From assembly GCF_014164775.1 (NCBI RefSeq), contig NZ_JACJGB010000002.1, positions 248,001 to 312,000 of the forward strand: 64,000 nucleotides of DNA, given 5' to 3'. Origin of the DNA: Tessaracoccus sp. MC1679. Lineage in GTDB: Bacteria > Actinomycetota > Actinomycetes > Propionibacteriales > Propionibacteriaceae. The notes under the pieces were generated by a model. That model was given only the letters and a program-made list of their open reading frames with translations, ran no database searches and had not been told where the DNA came from. Positions 36,310-44,518 of the stretch are shown piece after piece (the first letter of the stretch is position 1; each line of letters begins with the position of its first letter). The translations under genes were made by a program, and so were the position numbers.

Positions 36310-36578
36310 GCCGGCGCGTCGTGGTCGACTTCGAGGAACGCGACGAGACGGTCCAGCGCCGCCTCCGCCCCGTCGCCGTCGGCGGTGAGGGTGACCACCT
36401 CGCCGTGCTTGACGCCCATCGTCATCACGCCGAGCATGCTGCGGGCGTCGACGGCGCGGCCGCCCTGCTTGGCGATGGTGACTGGGATACCGAGGGAGGA
36501 GACCTCGGTGACGAACAGGTTGGCTGGGCGGGCGTGCAGGCCTACCGCCGAGGCGATGGCGACGTCACGGCTGGGCAT
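36306..36578 (-). CDS. ptsH: Phosphocarrier protein HPr
   Basis: 90 residues. The phosphoacceptor His is in SAVGLHARPANLF (about residue 15), and a Ser-46-like residue lies in ARSMLGVMTMGVKHG. HPr passes phosphate from enzyme I to the EIIA proteins. The ATG at 36578 lies within the last codons of the G1P dehydrogenase gene (14-bp overlap), and its stop overlaps enzyme I. The presence of the Ser site would allow HPr-kinase control, but actinobacteria generally lack HPr kinase. Confidence 0.95.
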   Translation of the reverse strand: MPSRDVAIASAVGLHARPANLFVTEVSSLGIPVTIAKQGGRAVDARSMLGVMTMGVKHGEVVTLTADGDGAEAALDRLVAFLEVDHDAPA

Positions 36579-37920
36579 GGGTGTTCTCCTTCGGGATCCA
36601 GATGTGGTCGAAGACCTCGGCGACGAGATCATCGAAGATGCCGAGCTCCCACGCGACGTCGAGCGCCGTGTAGCGGGAGCGGTAGTACATGGCGCGCGGG
36701 AAGGTGGCCCGCACGTCCTCGGGCGTGAGTCCGATGTCCTGCGGGCGCGAGGGCGCCCCTGCCTGGCGGAGCTTGTCGCTCAGCTCGGCGGTGGTGACCA
36801 GCTGGGCCCGCAGGCGGTCCGCGACGGCGGGCCACTGGTCGACGAGCGGCTTGAGCCGGTCGTACAGCTCGTCGCCCGAGGCGTACTTGGCCTTGGTCTC
36901 GCGGACCGCGTGGTCCGCCAGCGCGCCGTCGAAGGTGGACCGGATGTCGGCCTCGATCTCGTCCCACGGCTGCCGCGCGTCGACGGCGGCGCGCAGGTCG
37001 AGATTGGTGAGGTCGCGGGCCAACAGGGCCTCGTAGAAGGCGCACATGGCCAGCGACCCGATGGCCACCTTGTCGCCGTGCGACAGCGGCGGGTCCAGGT
37101 CCGCGCCCAGGTGGGCCAGCTCCCACAGGTGGGAGAAGTAGTGCTCGGCGCCGGAGGCCGGGCGGGTGCCGCCGTAGGCCTGCATGGCCAGGCCGGAGAG
37201 GCACAGGCCCTCGACCAGGCCCTCGAAGGCGTCGGCGTCGCCGGCGGCCAGGGCGGCCGGCCGCGACAGTGCCGTCGCAACGCCGGACTGCACCATCGCC
37301 CAGACGTCCTCGTCGATCGGCTCGATGCCGGTGACGTCGGCGAGGATCCAGTCAGCGCCGCCGGGGATCTTCGCGGCGAGGTCGCCGTACCCGGAGGCGG
37401 TGAGGAAGCCGGGGGCCGCGGCCACCACGTCGAGGTCCATGATGACCACGACCGGGGCCTTGCAGTTGCGGGTGACCTTGACGCCGTTCTCGCTCATGGG
37501 GGCGCCGGCGCCGGTGTAGCCGTCCATGGAGGCTGCGGTGCCGACGACGGCGTAGTCGCGGCCCATCTCGAACGCGGCCAGCTTGACCAGGTCGTTGAGG
37601 GTCCCCGCCCCCAGCGCGATGGGGGTAGCCTCCCCCATCCCGGCCTTGATGGTCTCGCAGTTCTCGTACGAGGCATACAGGGTGGGGGTGCCGGGGAAGA
37701 TCAGCGGCGCCACCGTGGCGCAGCCGGCCTCCTCCAGCGAGGAGGTGAGCTGCTCCCCGGCGACCGCCCAGGTGTTCTCGTCGGCCACGACGATGTAGGG
37801 GCCGGTGCCCAGGTGGGCGGCGAGGTGCGGGCCGGATTCGGCCAGCACCCCGCGCCCCACCGCGGCGCCACGGGTGTCGACGGCCCGCGCGAGGGCGTCG
37901 GTGAGCGTCTGGCTGGTCAC
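36565..37920 (-). CDS. sn-glycerol-1-phosphate dehydrogenase-like protein (AraM/EgsA family)
   Basis: 451-residue member of the iron/zinc alcohol dehydrogenase-dehydroquinate synthase fold. NAD-binding ALGAGTLNDLVKLAAFEMGRDYAVVGTAASMDGYTGAGAPM and metal ligands (Asp in MDGYTG, His in GAEHYFSH, His in LSHGDKVAIG) match AraM/G1PDH, which interconverts DHAP and sn-glycerol-1-phosphate. The C-terminal part is about 60 residues longer than Bacillus AraM. In the operon it sits between EIIA and HPr (4-bp overlap with EIIA). In a PTS operon the likely direction is oxidation of a phosphorylated polyol; the exact substrate is uncertain because the family tolerates related compounds. Confidence 0.85.
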   Translation of the reverse strand: MTSQTLTDALARAVDTRGAAVGRGVLAESGPHLAAHLGTGPYIVVADENTWAVAGEQLTSSLEEAGCATVAPLIFPGTPTLYASYENCETIKAGMGEATPIALGAGTLNDLVKLAAFEMGRDYAVVGTAASMDGYTGAGAPMSENGVKVTRNCKAPVVVIMDLDVVAAAPGFLTASGYGDLAAKIPGGADWILADVTGIEPIDEDVWAMVQSGVATALSRPAALAAGDADAFEGLVEGLCLSGLAMQAYGGTRPASGAEHYFSHLWELAHLGADLDPPLSHGDKVAIGSLAMCAFYEALLARDLTNLDLRAAVDARQPWDEIEADIRSTFDGALADHAVRETKAKYASGDELYDRLKPLVDQWPAVADRLRAQLVTTAELSDKLRQAGAPSRPQDIGLTPEDVRATFPRAMYYRSRYTALDVAWELGIFDDLVAEVFDHIWIPKENTHAQP

Positions 37921-38273
37921 TCGAACACCAGCTGCGCGCCCTGCACCAGGGCGGGAACCTCGTCGACGCCGGTGAGGTGGACGGCGCCCGGCATGCGGGG
38001 CTCGGCCTCCCCGTCGAAGACGAGGGTGACGTGCCCGAGGTTGGCGAGATTCTTCTCAGCAACCTCGCCCAGCGCGGTGATGGTCCAGACCTGGGGGCCG
38101 ATGCGCACCGTCTGTCCGACGGCCAGCGTCCCCGTGAGCTCGGCCTTCTCGATGATGAAGCAGTAGGAGCGCAACGACTCGGGGGCATCGCCCGCGAAGG
38201 TGATGGCCATCTTCTCGGCCAGGAACTCGGGTGCGTCCGGGCCGACTTCGACGACGGTGGTGGTGTACGACAT
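37917..38273 (-). CDS. srlB: PTS glucitol/sorbitol-type EIIA
   Basis: 118 residues. The pattern LGEVAEKNLANLGHVTLVFDGEAEPRMPGAVHL is the hallmark of the GutB/SrlB EIIA family (conserved NLGH-x-TL-x-FDG). It accepts phosphate from HPr and passes it to EIIB. ATG at 38273 lies 18 bp after the EIIB gene; its stop overlaps the G1P dehydrogenase gene. 'Glucitol' here names the PTS family, not a proven substrate. Confidence 0.93.
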   Translation of the reverse strand: MSYTTTVVEVGPDAPEFLAEKMAITFAGDAPESLRSYCFIIEKAELTGTLAVGQTVRIGPQVWTITALGEVAEKNLANLGHVTLVFDGEAEPRMPGAVHLTGVDEVPALVQGAQLVFE

Positions 38274-38291
38274 GGTCTGATCCTTTTCTTG

Positions 38292-39344
38292 TCAGGAGGC
38301 CGAGTAGAGGCCGATGCTGGCCAGCCAGGCGACGGCGACGCGGGGGACGCCGTTGATGAAGCGCGAGTACAGCACCGACGGTACGCCGACGGAGATGGTC
38401 TCGGGCTCGGCCTCTTCGAGGCCCAGGCCGACGGGGATGAAGTCGGCGGCGTTCTGGGTGTTGATGGCGAAGAGGGCCGGCAGCGCGAGGTGCGGCGGGA
38501 CGTTGCCCTTGCCGATCTCGACGCCGATGAGGGTGCCGATGAGCTGTCCGATGACGGCGCCGGGGCCGAGCAGCGGGGACAGGAACGGCACGGAGCAGAT
38601 GAAGCCGAGGACCAGCAGGCCCCAGCCGGAGCCGGCGAGCGGGGTCATCAGTTGCGAGAGCCACGCACCGAGGCCGGAGGCCTGGATGATGCCGATCATC
38701 ATGGCCACGAAACCCATGAAGGGGATGATGGTGGTGAGCATCGTCTGCACGGCCTCGCGGGCGGCCTGGTAGAACACCGAGATGACGCGTCCGGCGCCGA
38801 GGCCGATGATCTCCAGCAGGCTCTTCTTCTGCTTCGCCGCCATCTGCTCGGTGAGCTTCATGTTGCGGCCGTCCTCGCGCTTCGGCGGCGCGGCCACCTT
38901 CGGGGCGCCCGAGGCGGAGGCGTCAGCGGCGACGGCTCCGGCCCCCGCCATGGCGGCCACAGCTGCCTCATCTGCAAGCGATACCTGGGAGGAGCCGACG
39001 GCGGAGACGTAGATGCCCTCGTTGATGAACTGCGCGAGGGGGCCGGTCTTCCCGGTGGGCACGATGTTGACGGTGGGGATCATCTTCTTCGGGTACAGCC
39101 CGCACCGCAGCGAGCCGCCGCAGTCGATGACCACGAGGAAGGTCTCGTCGTCGGGGACGGAGCCGGTGAAGCCGTTGACGGGCTCGGCGCCGCTGAGCTC
39201 AGCGATCCGGTCCACGACGTCGGGCTTCATGCCGCCGCCGACGATGTAGACGATCTTGTTCTTCTTCTCGGTGGGGGTGAGGGTGAGGGGGCCGCCGTAG
39301 CCGCCCGGGCCCTTGCTGACGGTGATGGTGCGGTACTCAGACAT
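38292..39344 (-). CDS. srlE: PTS glucitol/sorbitol-type EIIBC (SrlE)
   Basis: 350 residues. The cytoplasmic EIIB half has VVIDCGGSLRCGLYPKKMIPTVNIVPTGKTGPLAQFI, with the phosphorylated Cys in DCGG. A linker rich in Ala follows (about 125-165), then membrane helices (SVFYQAAREAVQTMLTTIIPFMGFVAMMIGIIQASGLGAWLSQLMTPLAGSGWGLLVLGFICSVPFLSPLLGPGAVIGQLIGTLIGVEIG). Together with SrlA it forms the transport channel. Overlaps the EIIC gene by 8 bp. Confidence 0.93.
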   Translation of the reverse strand: MSEYRTITVSKGPGGYGGPLTLTPTEKKNKIVYIVGGGMKPDVVDRIAELSGAEPVNGFTGSVPDDETFLVVIDCGGSLRCGLYPKKMIPTVNIVPTGKTGPLAQFINEGIYVSAVGSSQVSLADEAAVAAMAGAGAVAADASASGAPKVAAPPKREDGRNMKLTEQMAAKQKKSLLEIIGLGAGRVISVFYQAAREAVQTMLTTIIPFMGFVAMMIGIIQASGLGAWLSQLMTPLAGSGWGLLVLGFICSVPFLSPLLGPGAVIGQLIGTLIGVEIGKGNVPPHLALPALFAINTQNAADFIPVGLGLEEAEPETISVGVPSVLYSRFINGVPRVAVAWLASIGLYSAS

Positions 39345-39900
39345 GGAGAGCCTTTACCTGATCGGACAGGACGATGCCCTGTTGCTTGCTGACGTACTTG
39401 GTGGTGTAGTCGGTGACCCATCCGCCGACGAAGTTCATGACCATGCCGACCAGGAGGTAGCGGATGGCGAGTTCGCCGGTGCCGAGTCCGAGGGCGGTGA
39501 TGCCCTGGGCGATGCCGAGCCAGATGAAGAGCTCAGCGGGGTTGATGTGCGGGAACACCCCGTTGCTGGTGTGGCAGAACTGCGCGAAGCTCGCGTAGTA
39601 GCTGGGCTTGTAGCGCTCCGGGAGGAAGCGGCCCAGCGTGAAGCCGGCCGGGTTCGTCAGGAAGAACGAGCCGATGAACGGGAGGAAGAGGTAGCGGCTG
39701 ACCGGGTTGTTGCCGGCCTTGGCCGCGACCTTGTTGATGCGGTCCTCGCCGATGAGGGCGATGAGGGCGTTCATCGCGATGAGGAGCACCAGGACGAGCG
39801 GAACGATCCCGGACATCCAGGACAGGAACACATCTGCGCCTGTCTGGAAGAGTCCGATGAACCATTCAGCTCCCGCAACGAGATAGTCGAGAATGTTCAT
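39337..39900 (-). CDS. srlA: PTS glucitol/sorbitol-type EIIC (SrlA)
   Basis: 187 residues, MNILDYLVAGAEWFIGLFQTGADVFLSWMSGIVPLVLVLLIAMNALIALIGEDRI and further helices. It carries the family signature LTNPAGFTLGRFLPERYKPSYYASFAQFCHTSNGVFPHINPAELFIWLGIAQGI. AAAGGAG precedes the ATG at 39900. Membrane component that binds and translocates the polyol. A 112-bp gap with a GC-rich hairpin separates it from gutM. Confidence 0.95.
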   Translation of the reverse strand: MNILDYLVAGAEWFIGLFQTGADVFLSWMSGIVPLVLVLLIAMNALIALIGEDRINKVAAKAGNNPVSRYLFLPFIGSFFLTNPAGFTLGRFLPERYKPSYYASFAQFCHTSNGVFPHINPAELFIWLGIAQGITALGLGTGELAIRYLLVGMVMNFVGGWVTDYTTKYVSKQQGIVLSDQVKALHV

Positions 39901-39928
39901 TCTCAACTCCTTTCAGGGGGGTGTGGAC

Positions 39929-39948
39929 GAGGCGGCGGACGCCGCCTC
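39929..39948 (-). promoter_or_regulatory. Intra-operon hairpin between gutM and srlA
   Basis: GAGGCGGC and GCCGCCTC arms (8 bp) with a 4-nt loop in the longest gap of the operon, about 30 bp before the srlA start. It could be an attenuator, a processing site or an mRNA-stability element that sets transporter levels apart from the regulatory genes upstream. Confidence 0.45.
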
Positions 39949-40012
39949 GAGGGCGCGCTGACCCACGGGTGGGCCTGCGGATGAAGAAGTGGTGGGTGGC
40001 GAGCGGGCCGGA

Positions 40013-40477
40013 TCAGCCGGCGATGGGCGCGGGGCGCCTCCGTCGGAACTTCGCCGAAATGGCGTCGATCGTGCGGGCGAGAGCGGTGGGGGGCTCAGGT
40101 GCCTTCTCGCCGCTCAGGATGATGCGGTAGTTGTCCTTCGCGTTGGCGACGGCCTTGACCACCGACTTCCCGAAGCGTGCGGCCACGGCGGGGTCCACGT
40201 CGGAGATGTGCTGACCGGTGAAGTCCTCGAAGGGGCGGAACCGGGCGACCACGCTGACGCCGTGGAGGCGCTGGCCCTCGAGGATGACGCCGTCGTCGTC
40301 GAGGCCGAACATCACGATGGCGCCCTGCACGATGCCGCCGCGGAACTTTCCCATGGCCACGCGGCCGCGGCGGCGCATGTCCACGAACAGCGTGGAGAAC
40401 GCCTTGGCCTGCTTGAACGAGAGGGCGGACTGGGCCACCCACGACAATCCGATGGCGATGATGAAGATCCAGAACAT
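40013..40477 (-). CDS. gutM: Glucitol operon activator-like protein GutM
   Basis: 154 residues. One N-terminal membrane helix, MFWIFIIAIGLSWVAQSAL, is followed by FKQAKAFSTLFVDMRRRGRVAMGKFRGGIVQGAIVMFGLDDDGVILEGQRLHGVSVVARFRPF. This is the GutM/SrlM family, named as an activator in E. coli but of unclear biochemistry. Its ATG shares bases with the stop of the PRD regulator (TGATG). Its presence confirms the glucitol-family identity of the PTS. The C-terminus is basic (KFRRRRPAP). Confidence 0.88.
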   Translation of the reverse strand: MFWIFIIAIGLSWVAQSALSFKQAKAFSTLFVDMRRRGRVAMGKFRGGIVQGAIVMFGLDDDGVILEGQRLHGVSVVARFRPFEDFTGQHISDVDPAVAARFGKSVVKAVANAKDNYRIILSGEKAPEPPTALARTIDAISAKFRRRRPAPIAG

Positions 40478-42372
40478 CAGTGGAGCCTTTCCCCGAGGGT
40501 GTGGGTGTGCATGGAGTAGTAGAAGTCTTCGAAGCTGGTGGCCCGCGACAGTTCGGTGAGCAGGTCGCGGCGGGCGCCGAGGCGGAGCACCTCGTCGTAG
40601 ACCTGGACGAGGATCCCGTGGCTCTGGCCGGCGTCGGCGGGGACGCCCAGCAGGATCACGAGGCGGACCCCCTCCTCGCCGGGTTCCCTGGCCACGACGC
40701 CGACGGCGAGCATGACGTCGGTCTGCGTCTCGAGGGTGGCGTGGGGGAAGCCGAGCCACGGGTCGAGCTGCATCCTCGCCACCTCCTCACGGGCCCTGAT
40801 CCGGTCCCCGAAGCCGGGCTCGACGTTGCCGCGGGCCTCCAGGTGGCCGGTCATGAAGTCGACGGCGTCGGCGTAGTCGGTGCCGCTGGGCAGCGCGAAG
40901 AAGTGCTGGTCGTCGAGCGAGGCGGCGATCACGGAGCCAGGCCTGCCCGCGGCGGCCACCGGGAGCCTCAGCTTCAGCCGCTCGAGTTGGCGCTCGAGGG
41001 CCGAGCTGTCCAGTATCCGGGTGATGTGCAGGACGGGTGCCGTGCAGGCGAGTTCGTCGTCTCCTGTGACGACGACGAGGTCCGCGCCCTCGAACCGGTC
41101 GGGCGTGGCGTCGGCCAGTGCCACGATGACGAAGTGCGCCGAGGTGGGCAGCAGCTTGCTCAGCTGGAGGCGGACGAGCTCTGCGGTCACGCGTCCGGTG
41201 CTGGCCACGATCACGATGCTCAGCGGCGATGCGCCGGAGCGCTTGCGGCTCTCGAGGAACACCTGGAAGTAGGCGGCCAGGAAGCTGACCTCGGCCTCGT
41301 CGACGGGCATGCCCACCTGCTCGGCCACCACCTCGGCGGCCACGGTCGCCATCCGATAGGACACGGGGAACTCGTGGCGGATGTTCGCCACGCCGGCGTC
41401 GTCAACCCAGATCCGGTAGCGCATCCGGTTGATCATGTAGGCGAGGTGCCGGCCGAACTCGGACAGGAATCCGCTGTCGGTCAGGTCGATCTCCATCTCG
41501 GCCTGCACCGCCGCCAGCACGTCGTTGACGAGGACCGCCGTGTCGCTGACCGCGAACCGCTCCGCGGCCTCATGGTTCTCCGGAGCTCGCATCCCCGCCA
41601 CAGGGAGGGCGAGGAACACGCGGTCGCCGCCGTCGAGGCGGACGTTGAGGCTTGCGGAGATGCGCTCGGAGAGGGTTGTGGCTAGCTCGTGCGCGGGTGT
41701 CGCGGCGAGGCCGGCGTAGCGCTCGGAGAGGTCGTCGATGCGGCGCTCGGTGCGGGCGCGGTCAACAGCCACGATGGCCCAGCGCGACAGCTCCGGCACC
41801 ACCGAGCTGTCCAGGCGGACCTCGGAGGCGAGCTGATGGACCATGAGCTCGACCCGCGCCGACGCGGAGTCGGCCGGGTAGGCCATCGGGAAGTGCCACC
41901 GCAGGACGTGGAGGCGCTGCTGGAGCTCGGGGCCGCTCAGGGTCAGGCCGGCGTTGGGGCGTCCGTCGATGGTGAGCTCGGATTCGGCCACCAGGTCCCG
42001 GACCCGGGCGATGTCGCCCACGACGGTGGTGCGGCTGACCGACATGCCGGCAGCCAGGTCGTCGATGCGGACCGGCACCAGCGCGTGGAAGAGCTTGGCC
42101 ACGATGTAGGACGCCCGGACCACCGGGTCGTTGAACGACGGCTCCCCCGCGACGCTCGCCCGCACCGCCCGGTAGCGGGGCGGGTCGGCGATGAGCAGTC
42201 GGTAGCGGCCGTCGGTGAGGGTAATCGATGCGGCGGTGCCCATCAGGTACTGCAGGGTGGCGATCTCGTTGGCGATCGTGCGGCGGCTGACGACGATGCT
42301 GTCGGCCAGGTCGTCGGCGGAGACGGATCGCTCGGACTCCAGCTCCGCGAGGATTCGGGCGGCTCTGCTCAT
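40477..42372 (-). CDS. PRD-containing transcriptional regulator with PTS EIIB/EIIA-like domains (MtlR/LicR type)
   Basis: 631 residues. Two N-terminal helix-turn-helix domains (AARILAELESERSVSADDLADSIVVSRRTIANEI; VRIDDLAAGMSVSRTTVVGDIARVRDLV) are followed by two PTS regulation domains (about 170-400, including GRHLAYMINRMRYRI). An EIIB-like segment (IVIVASTGRVTAELVRLQLSKLL) and a C-terminal EIIA type-2 domain with the phosphorylatable His in LGFPHATLE come last. Such activators sense phosphorylation by HPr and EIIB and would couple operon expression to substrate supply. It lies 44 bp after the GpsA-like gene, in the same operon that it presumably controls. Confidence 0.9.
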   Translation of the reverse strand: MSRAARILAELESERSVSADDLADSIVVSRRTIANEIATLQYLMGTAASITLTDGRYRLLIADPPRYRAVRASVAGEPSFNDPVVRASYIVAKLFHALVPVRIDDLAAGMSVSRTTVVGDIARVRDLVAESELTIDGRPNAGLTLSGPELQQRLHVLRWHFPMAYPADSASARVELMVHQLASEVRLDSSVVPELSRWAIVAVDRARTERRIDDLSERYAGLAATPAHELATTLSERISASLNVRLDGGDRVFLALPVAGMRAPENHEAAERFAVSDTAVLVNDVLAAVQAEMEIDLTDSGFLSEFGRHLAYMINRMRYRIWVDDAGVANIRHEFPVSYRMATVAAEVVAEQVGMPVDEAEVSFLAAYFQVFLESRKRSGASPLSIVIVASTGRVTAELVRLQLSKLLPTSAHFVIVALADATPDRFEGADLVVVTGDDELACTAPVLHITRILDSSALERQLERLKLRLPVAAAGRPGSVIAASLDDQHFFALPSGTDYADAVDFMTGHLEARGNVEPGFGDRIRAREEVARMQLDPWLGFPHATLETQTDVMLAVGVVAREPGEEGVRLVILLGVPADAGQSHGILVQVYDEVLRLGARRDLLTELSRATSFEDFYYSMHTHTLGERLH

Positions 42373-42416
42373 GGTGGTCACCTCACTTCGTGGTGTCGGT
42401 TGGGACTGGGGGATGG

Positions 42417-43490
42417 TCAGGAGCCGCCGGCGCCGTCGGCGCCGAAGAACGAGTCCCAGGGAACGTCCACGGGGCGGTCCAAGGCGACCACGTCGTGCAG
42501 ATGTCGGAGCAGCGGAAAGCGCTCGGGCGAGACCAGCCCGCGTTGCGTGAGGAGGACGAGCGCCGAGCCGATGACGACGATGGCCGCGGCCCCCTCCAGC
42601 GTCACCCCGGGCATCTGGGCGCGGGCCTCGCTGAACGTGAGCCCGGCACCGACGAGCCGGCCGCACTTGACGTTGCGGCCCCCCATCGAGGTGACGAAGC
42701 AGTCGCCGATGCCGGCCAGGCCCAGGGGCGTGTTCCGGCGTCCACCGAGCAGGTCCATGAAGTCGACCATCTCGATCGAGGCCTGGCCGAAGATCGCGGC
42801 GCCGTAGTTGAAGTTGACGTAGCGGCTGCCCGCCTCCTCCCCCATCGCGTCGAGGATGCCGGACATGAACCCCGCGCCGAAGGCGTAGCAGTTCTTGGTG
42901 GCGGCGCAGACCTCGACGCCGACGAAGTCCGTGCTGGTCCACACGTGGTAGTGGTCTGTGGCGAACAGGTCCCGCCACATGGCGACGGCGGCCTCGTCGT
43001 CGCCGGTGAACACCACGGAGGTGTGGCGGCGGATGGCCACCTCGCCGGCGATGGACGGGCCGGCGATGGCCGAGAAGGTGAGCTGGCCGCGCAGGTCGGC
43101 GGGGATCTCGTCGGCCAGGACGCGCGGAAGGATGGTGAGGTTGCCCTCGGCGTCGGCCTCCATCCCCTTGGCCAGTGCGATCACGTGCATGCCCGGCCTC
43201 AGCAGAGAGGCCAGCTGGCGGCCGGCCCAGCGCACGCCGAAGGAGTTGACTCCACTCATGACGAGGTCGACCCCGTCGAAGGCCTCGGCGGCGTCTTCGA
43301 GCTGGTAGGCGGTGGTGCCGGAGGGCAGCTGGAGCCCGAGGTTGGGGTGGATGCCGGTGGTCTGGATGGCGTCGACGATGTCGCGGTCGAGGTGGGTGCC
43401 GACCAGACGCACCCGATGCCCGTTGTCGGCCAGGGGCGTGGCCAGCGAGCTGGCCATGATGCCGGCTCCCAGGACTGCGATGATCGCCAT
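42417..43490 (-). CDS. NAD(P)-dependent glycerol-3-phosphate dehydrogenase-like protein (GpsA family)
   Basis: 357 residues. Rossmann start MAIIAVLGAGIMASSLATPLADNGHRVRLVG; GpsA landmarks ALAKGMEADAEGNLTIL, SAIAGPSIAGEVAIRRHTSVVF, the catalytic Lys in VCAATKNCYAFGAGFMSGI and GIGDCFVTSMGGRNVKCGRLVG. It normally interconverts DHAP and sn-glycerol-3-phosphate. Here it is the first gene of a catabolic PTS operon that also holds a G1P dehydrogenase. Some positions differ from housekeeping GpsA (for example CFVTSMGGRN for the usual LVLTC), so its substrate may be a related polyol phosphate. Start ATG at 43490. Confidence 0.82.
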   Translation of the reverse strand: MAIIAVLGAGIMASSLATPLADNGHRVRLVGTHLDRDIVDAIQTTGIHPNLGLQLPSGTTAYQLEDAAEAFDGVDLVMSGVNSFGVRWAGRQLASLLRPGMHVIALAKGMEADAEGNLTILPRVLADEIPADLRGQLTFSAIAGPSIAGEVAIRRHTSVVFTGDDEAAVAMWRDLFATDHYHVWTSTDFVGVEVCAATKNCYAFGAGFMSGILDAMGEEAGSRYVNFNYGAAIFGQASIEMVDFMDLLGGRRNTPLGLAGIGDCFVTSMGGRNVKCGRLVGAGLTFSEARAQMPGVTLEGAAAIVVIGSALVLLTQRGLVSPERFPLLRHLHDVVALDRPVDVPWDSFFGADGAGGS

Positions 43491-43711
43491 GGTGTGTTGT
43501 TCCCTACCTCTGCGTTGAGTGTGTCGCCGAGCCTCGTGTTCGGTAGGACTGACGCTACGCCGCGGCGGCATGCCGGCGCGATAGTCAACGGTGCGGAGCA
43601 TTTCCTCCGTCGATGCAGAGCCGCGACCTAATCCGCGACCGCCGGGGGCGACGGCTGGGGCACGCTTGACTCATCCGCGCGCACCGTCGACGCTGACCCC
43701 AGGAGAAGCCA
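43491..43711. promoter_or_regulatory. Divergent control region, PTS operon / phosphatase gene
   Basis: 221-bp gap between the divergent PTS operon and the AraL-like phosphatase. TTGACT occurs on the minus strand about 95 bp upstream of the GpsA-like start and on the plus strand about 45 bp upstream of the phosphatase start, but no convincing -10 boxes follow. AGGAGAAG precedes the phosphatase ATG. The PRD regulator site would be expected here; I see no clear operator. Confidence 0.4.
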
Positions 43712-44518
43712 ATGATCAACAGCCCCAGCCAGTGGTACGACGCCTACGTCTTCGACCTCGACGGCACCATCTACCTCGGCAACGAGCTGCTGCCGGGCGC
43801 CAAGCGGCTGATCGAGGGGCTGCGCGCGGAGGGCAAGGTGGTGAAGTTCCTGTCGAACAACCCCACCAAGGACCCCCAGCAGTACCAGGACAAGCTGGAG
43901 GCGCTGGGGCTGCCGACGCCGCTGGAGGACATCGCCAACACAGTCGTCACCACCACCCGCTGGCTGCTCGACCACCACCCCGAGGCGGCGCTGTTCGTCG
44001 TGGGTGAGGAGCCGCTGAAGCGTGCCCTGACCGAGGCCGGGTTCCGCCTGACGGAGGATCCGGCCGAGATCGACGTCGTCGTCGCGTCCTACGACCGCAC
44101 CTTCGACTACCGCAAGCTGCAGATCGCCTTCGACGCGCTGTGGTTCCACAAGCGGGCGATCCTCATCCAGACCAACCCGGACCGGTTCTGCCCGTTCCCC
44201 GGCGGTCGCGGTGAACCCGACTGCGCCGCGATCACCGCCGCGATCGAGGCGTGCACGGGCGTGACATGCAGCGTCAGCCTGGGCAAGCCGTCGCCGGTGA
44301 TGCTGGAGGCTGCACTGGGGGGACTCGGGCTGGAAGTGTCGCGGTGTCTGATGGTGGGCGACCGGCTGCATACCGACATTCAGATGGCCATCGACACCGG
44401 GATGGCATCCGCGCTGGTTCTGACTGGGGAATCGACGCTGGAGGATGTCGCGGCGCTGCCGGAGGACCACCGCCCCACCTACATCGTGGACCGGATCGAC
44501 CACCTCCTGCCCTCCTGA
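43712..44518 (+). CDS. HAD superfamily phosphatase (NagD/AraL-like)
   Basis: 268 residues, type IIA HAD hydrolase. Motif I is YVFDLDGTIYLGNELLPGAKRLIEGL, motif II is FLSNNPTKD, and motif III/IV is GKPSPVMLEAALGGL ... MVGDRLHTDIQMAIDTGM. The NagD group dephosphorylates sugar and polyol phosphates; Bacillus AraL is encoded next to AraM, the same pairing as here, where the G1P dehydrogenase lies in the divergent operon. A role in removing toxic phosphorylated intermediates or in releasing glycerol from its phosphates is inferred. Confidence 0.88.
   Translation: MINSPSQWYDAYVFDLDGTIYLGNELLPGAKRLIEGLRAEGKVVKFLSNNPTKDPQQYQDKLEALGLPTPLEDIANTVVTTTRWLLDHHPEAALFVVGEEPLKRALTEAGFRLTEDPAEIDVVVASYDRTFDYRKLQIAFDALWFHKRAILIQTNPDRFCPFPGGRGEPDCAAITAAIEACTGVTCSVSLGKPSPVMLEAALGGLGLEVSRCLMVGDRLHTDIQMAIDTGMASALVLTGESTLEDVAALPEDHRPTYIVDRIDHLLPS

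Noticed and set aside
40480-41685. 401-codon plus-strand open frame
   Set aside because: Antisense to the PRD regulator; no motifs and biased amino acid content.
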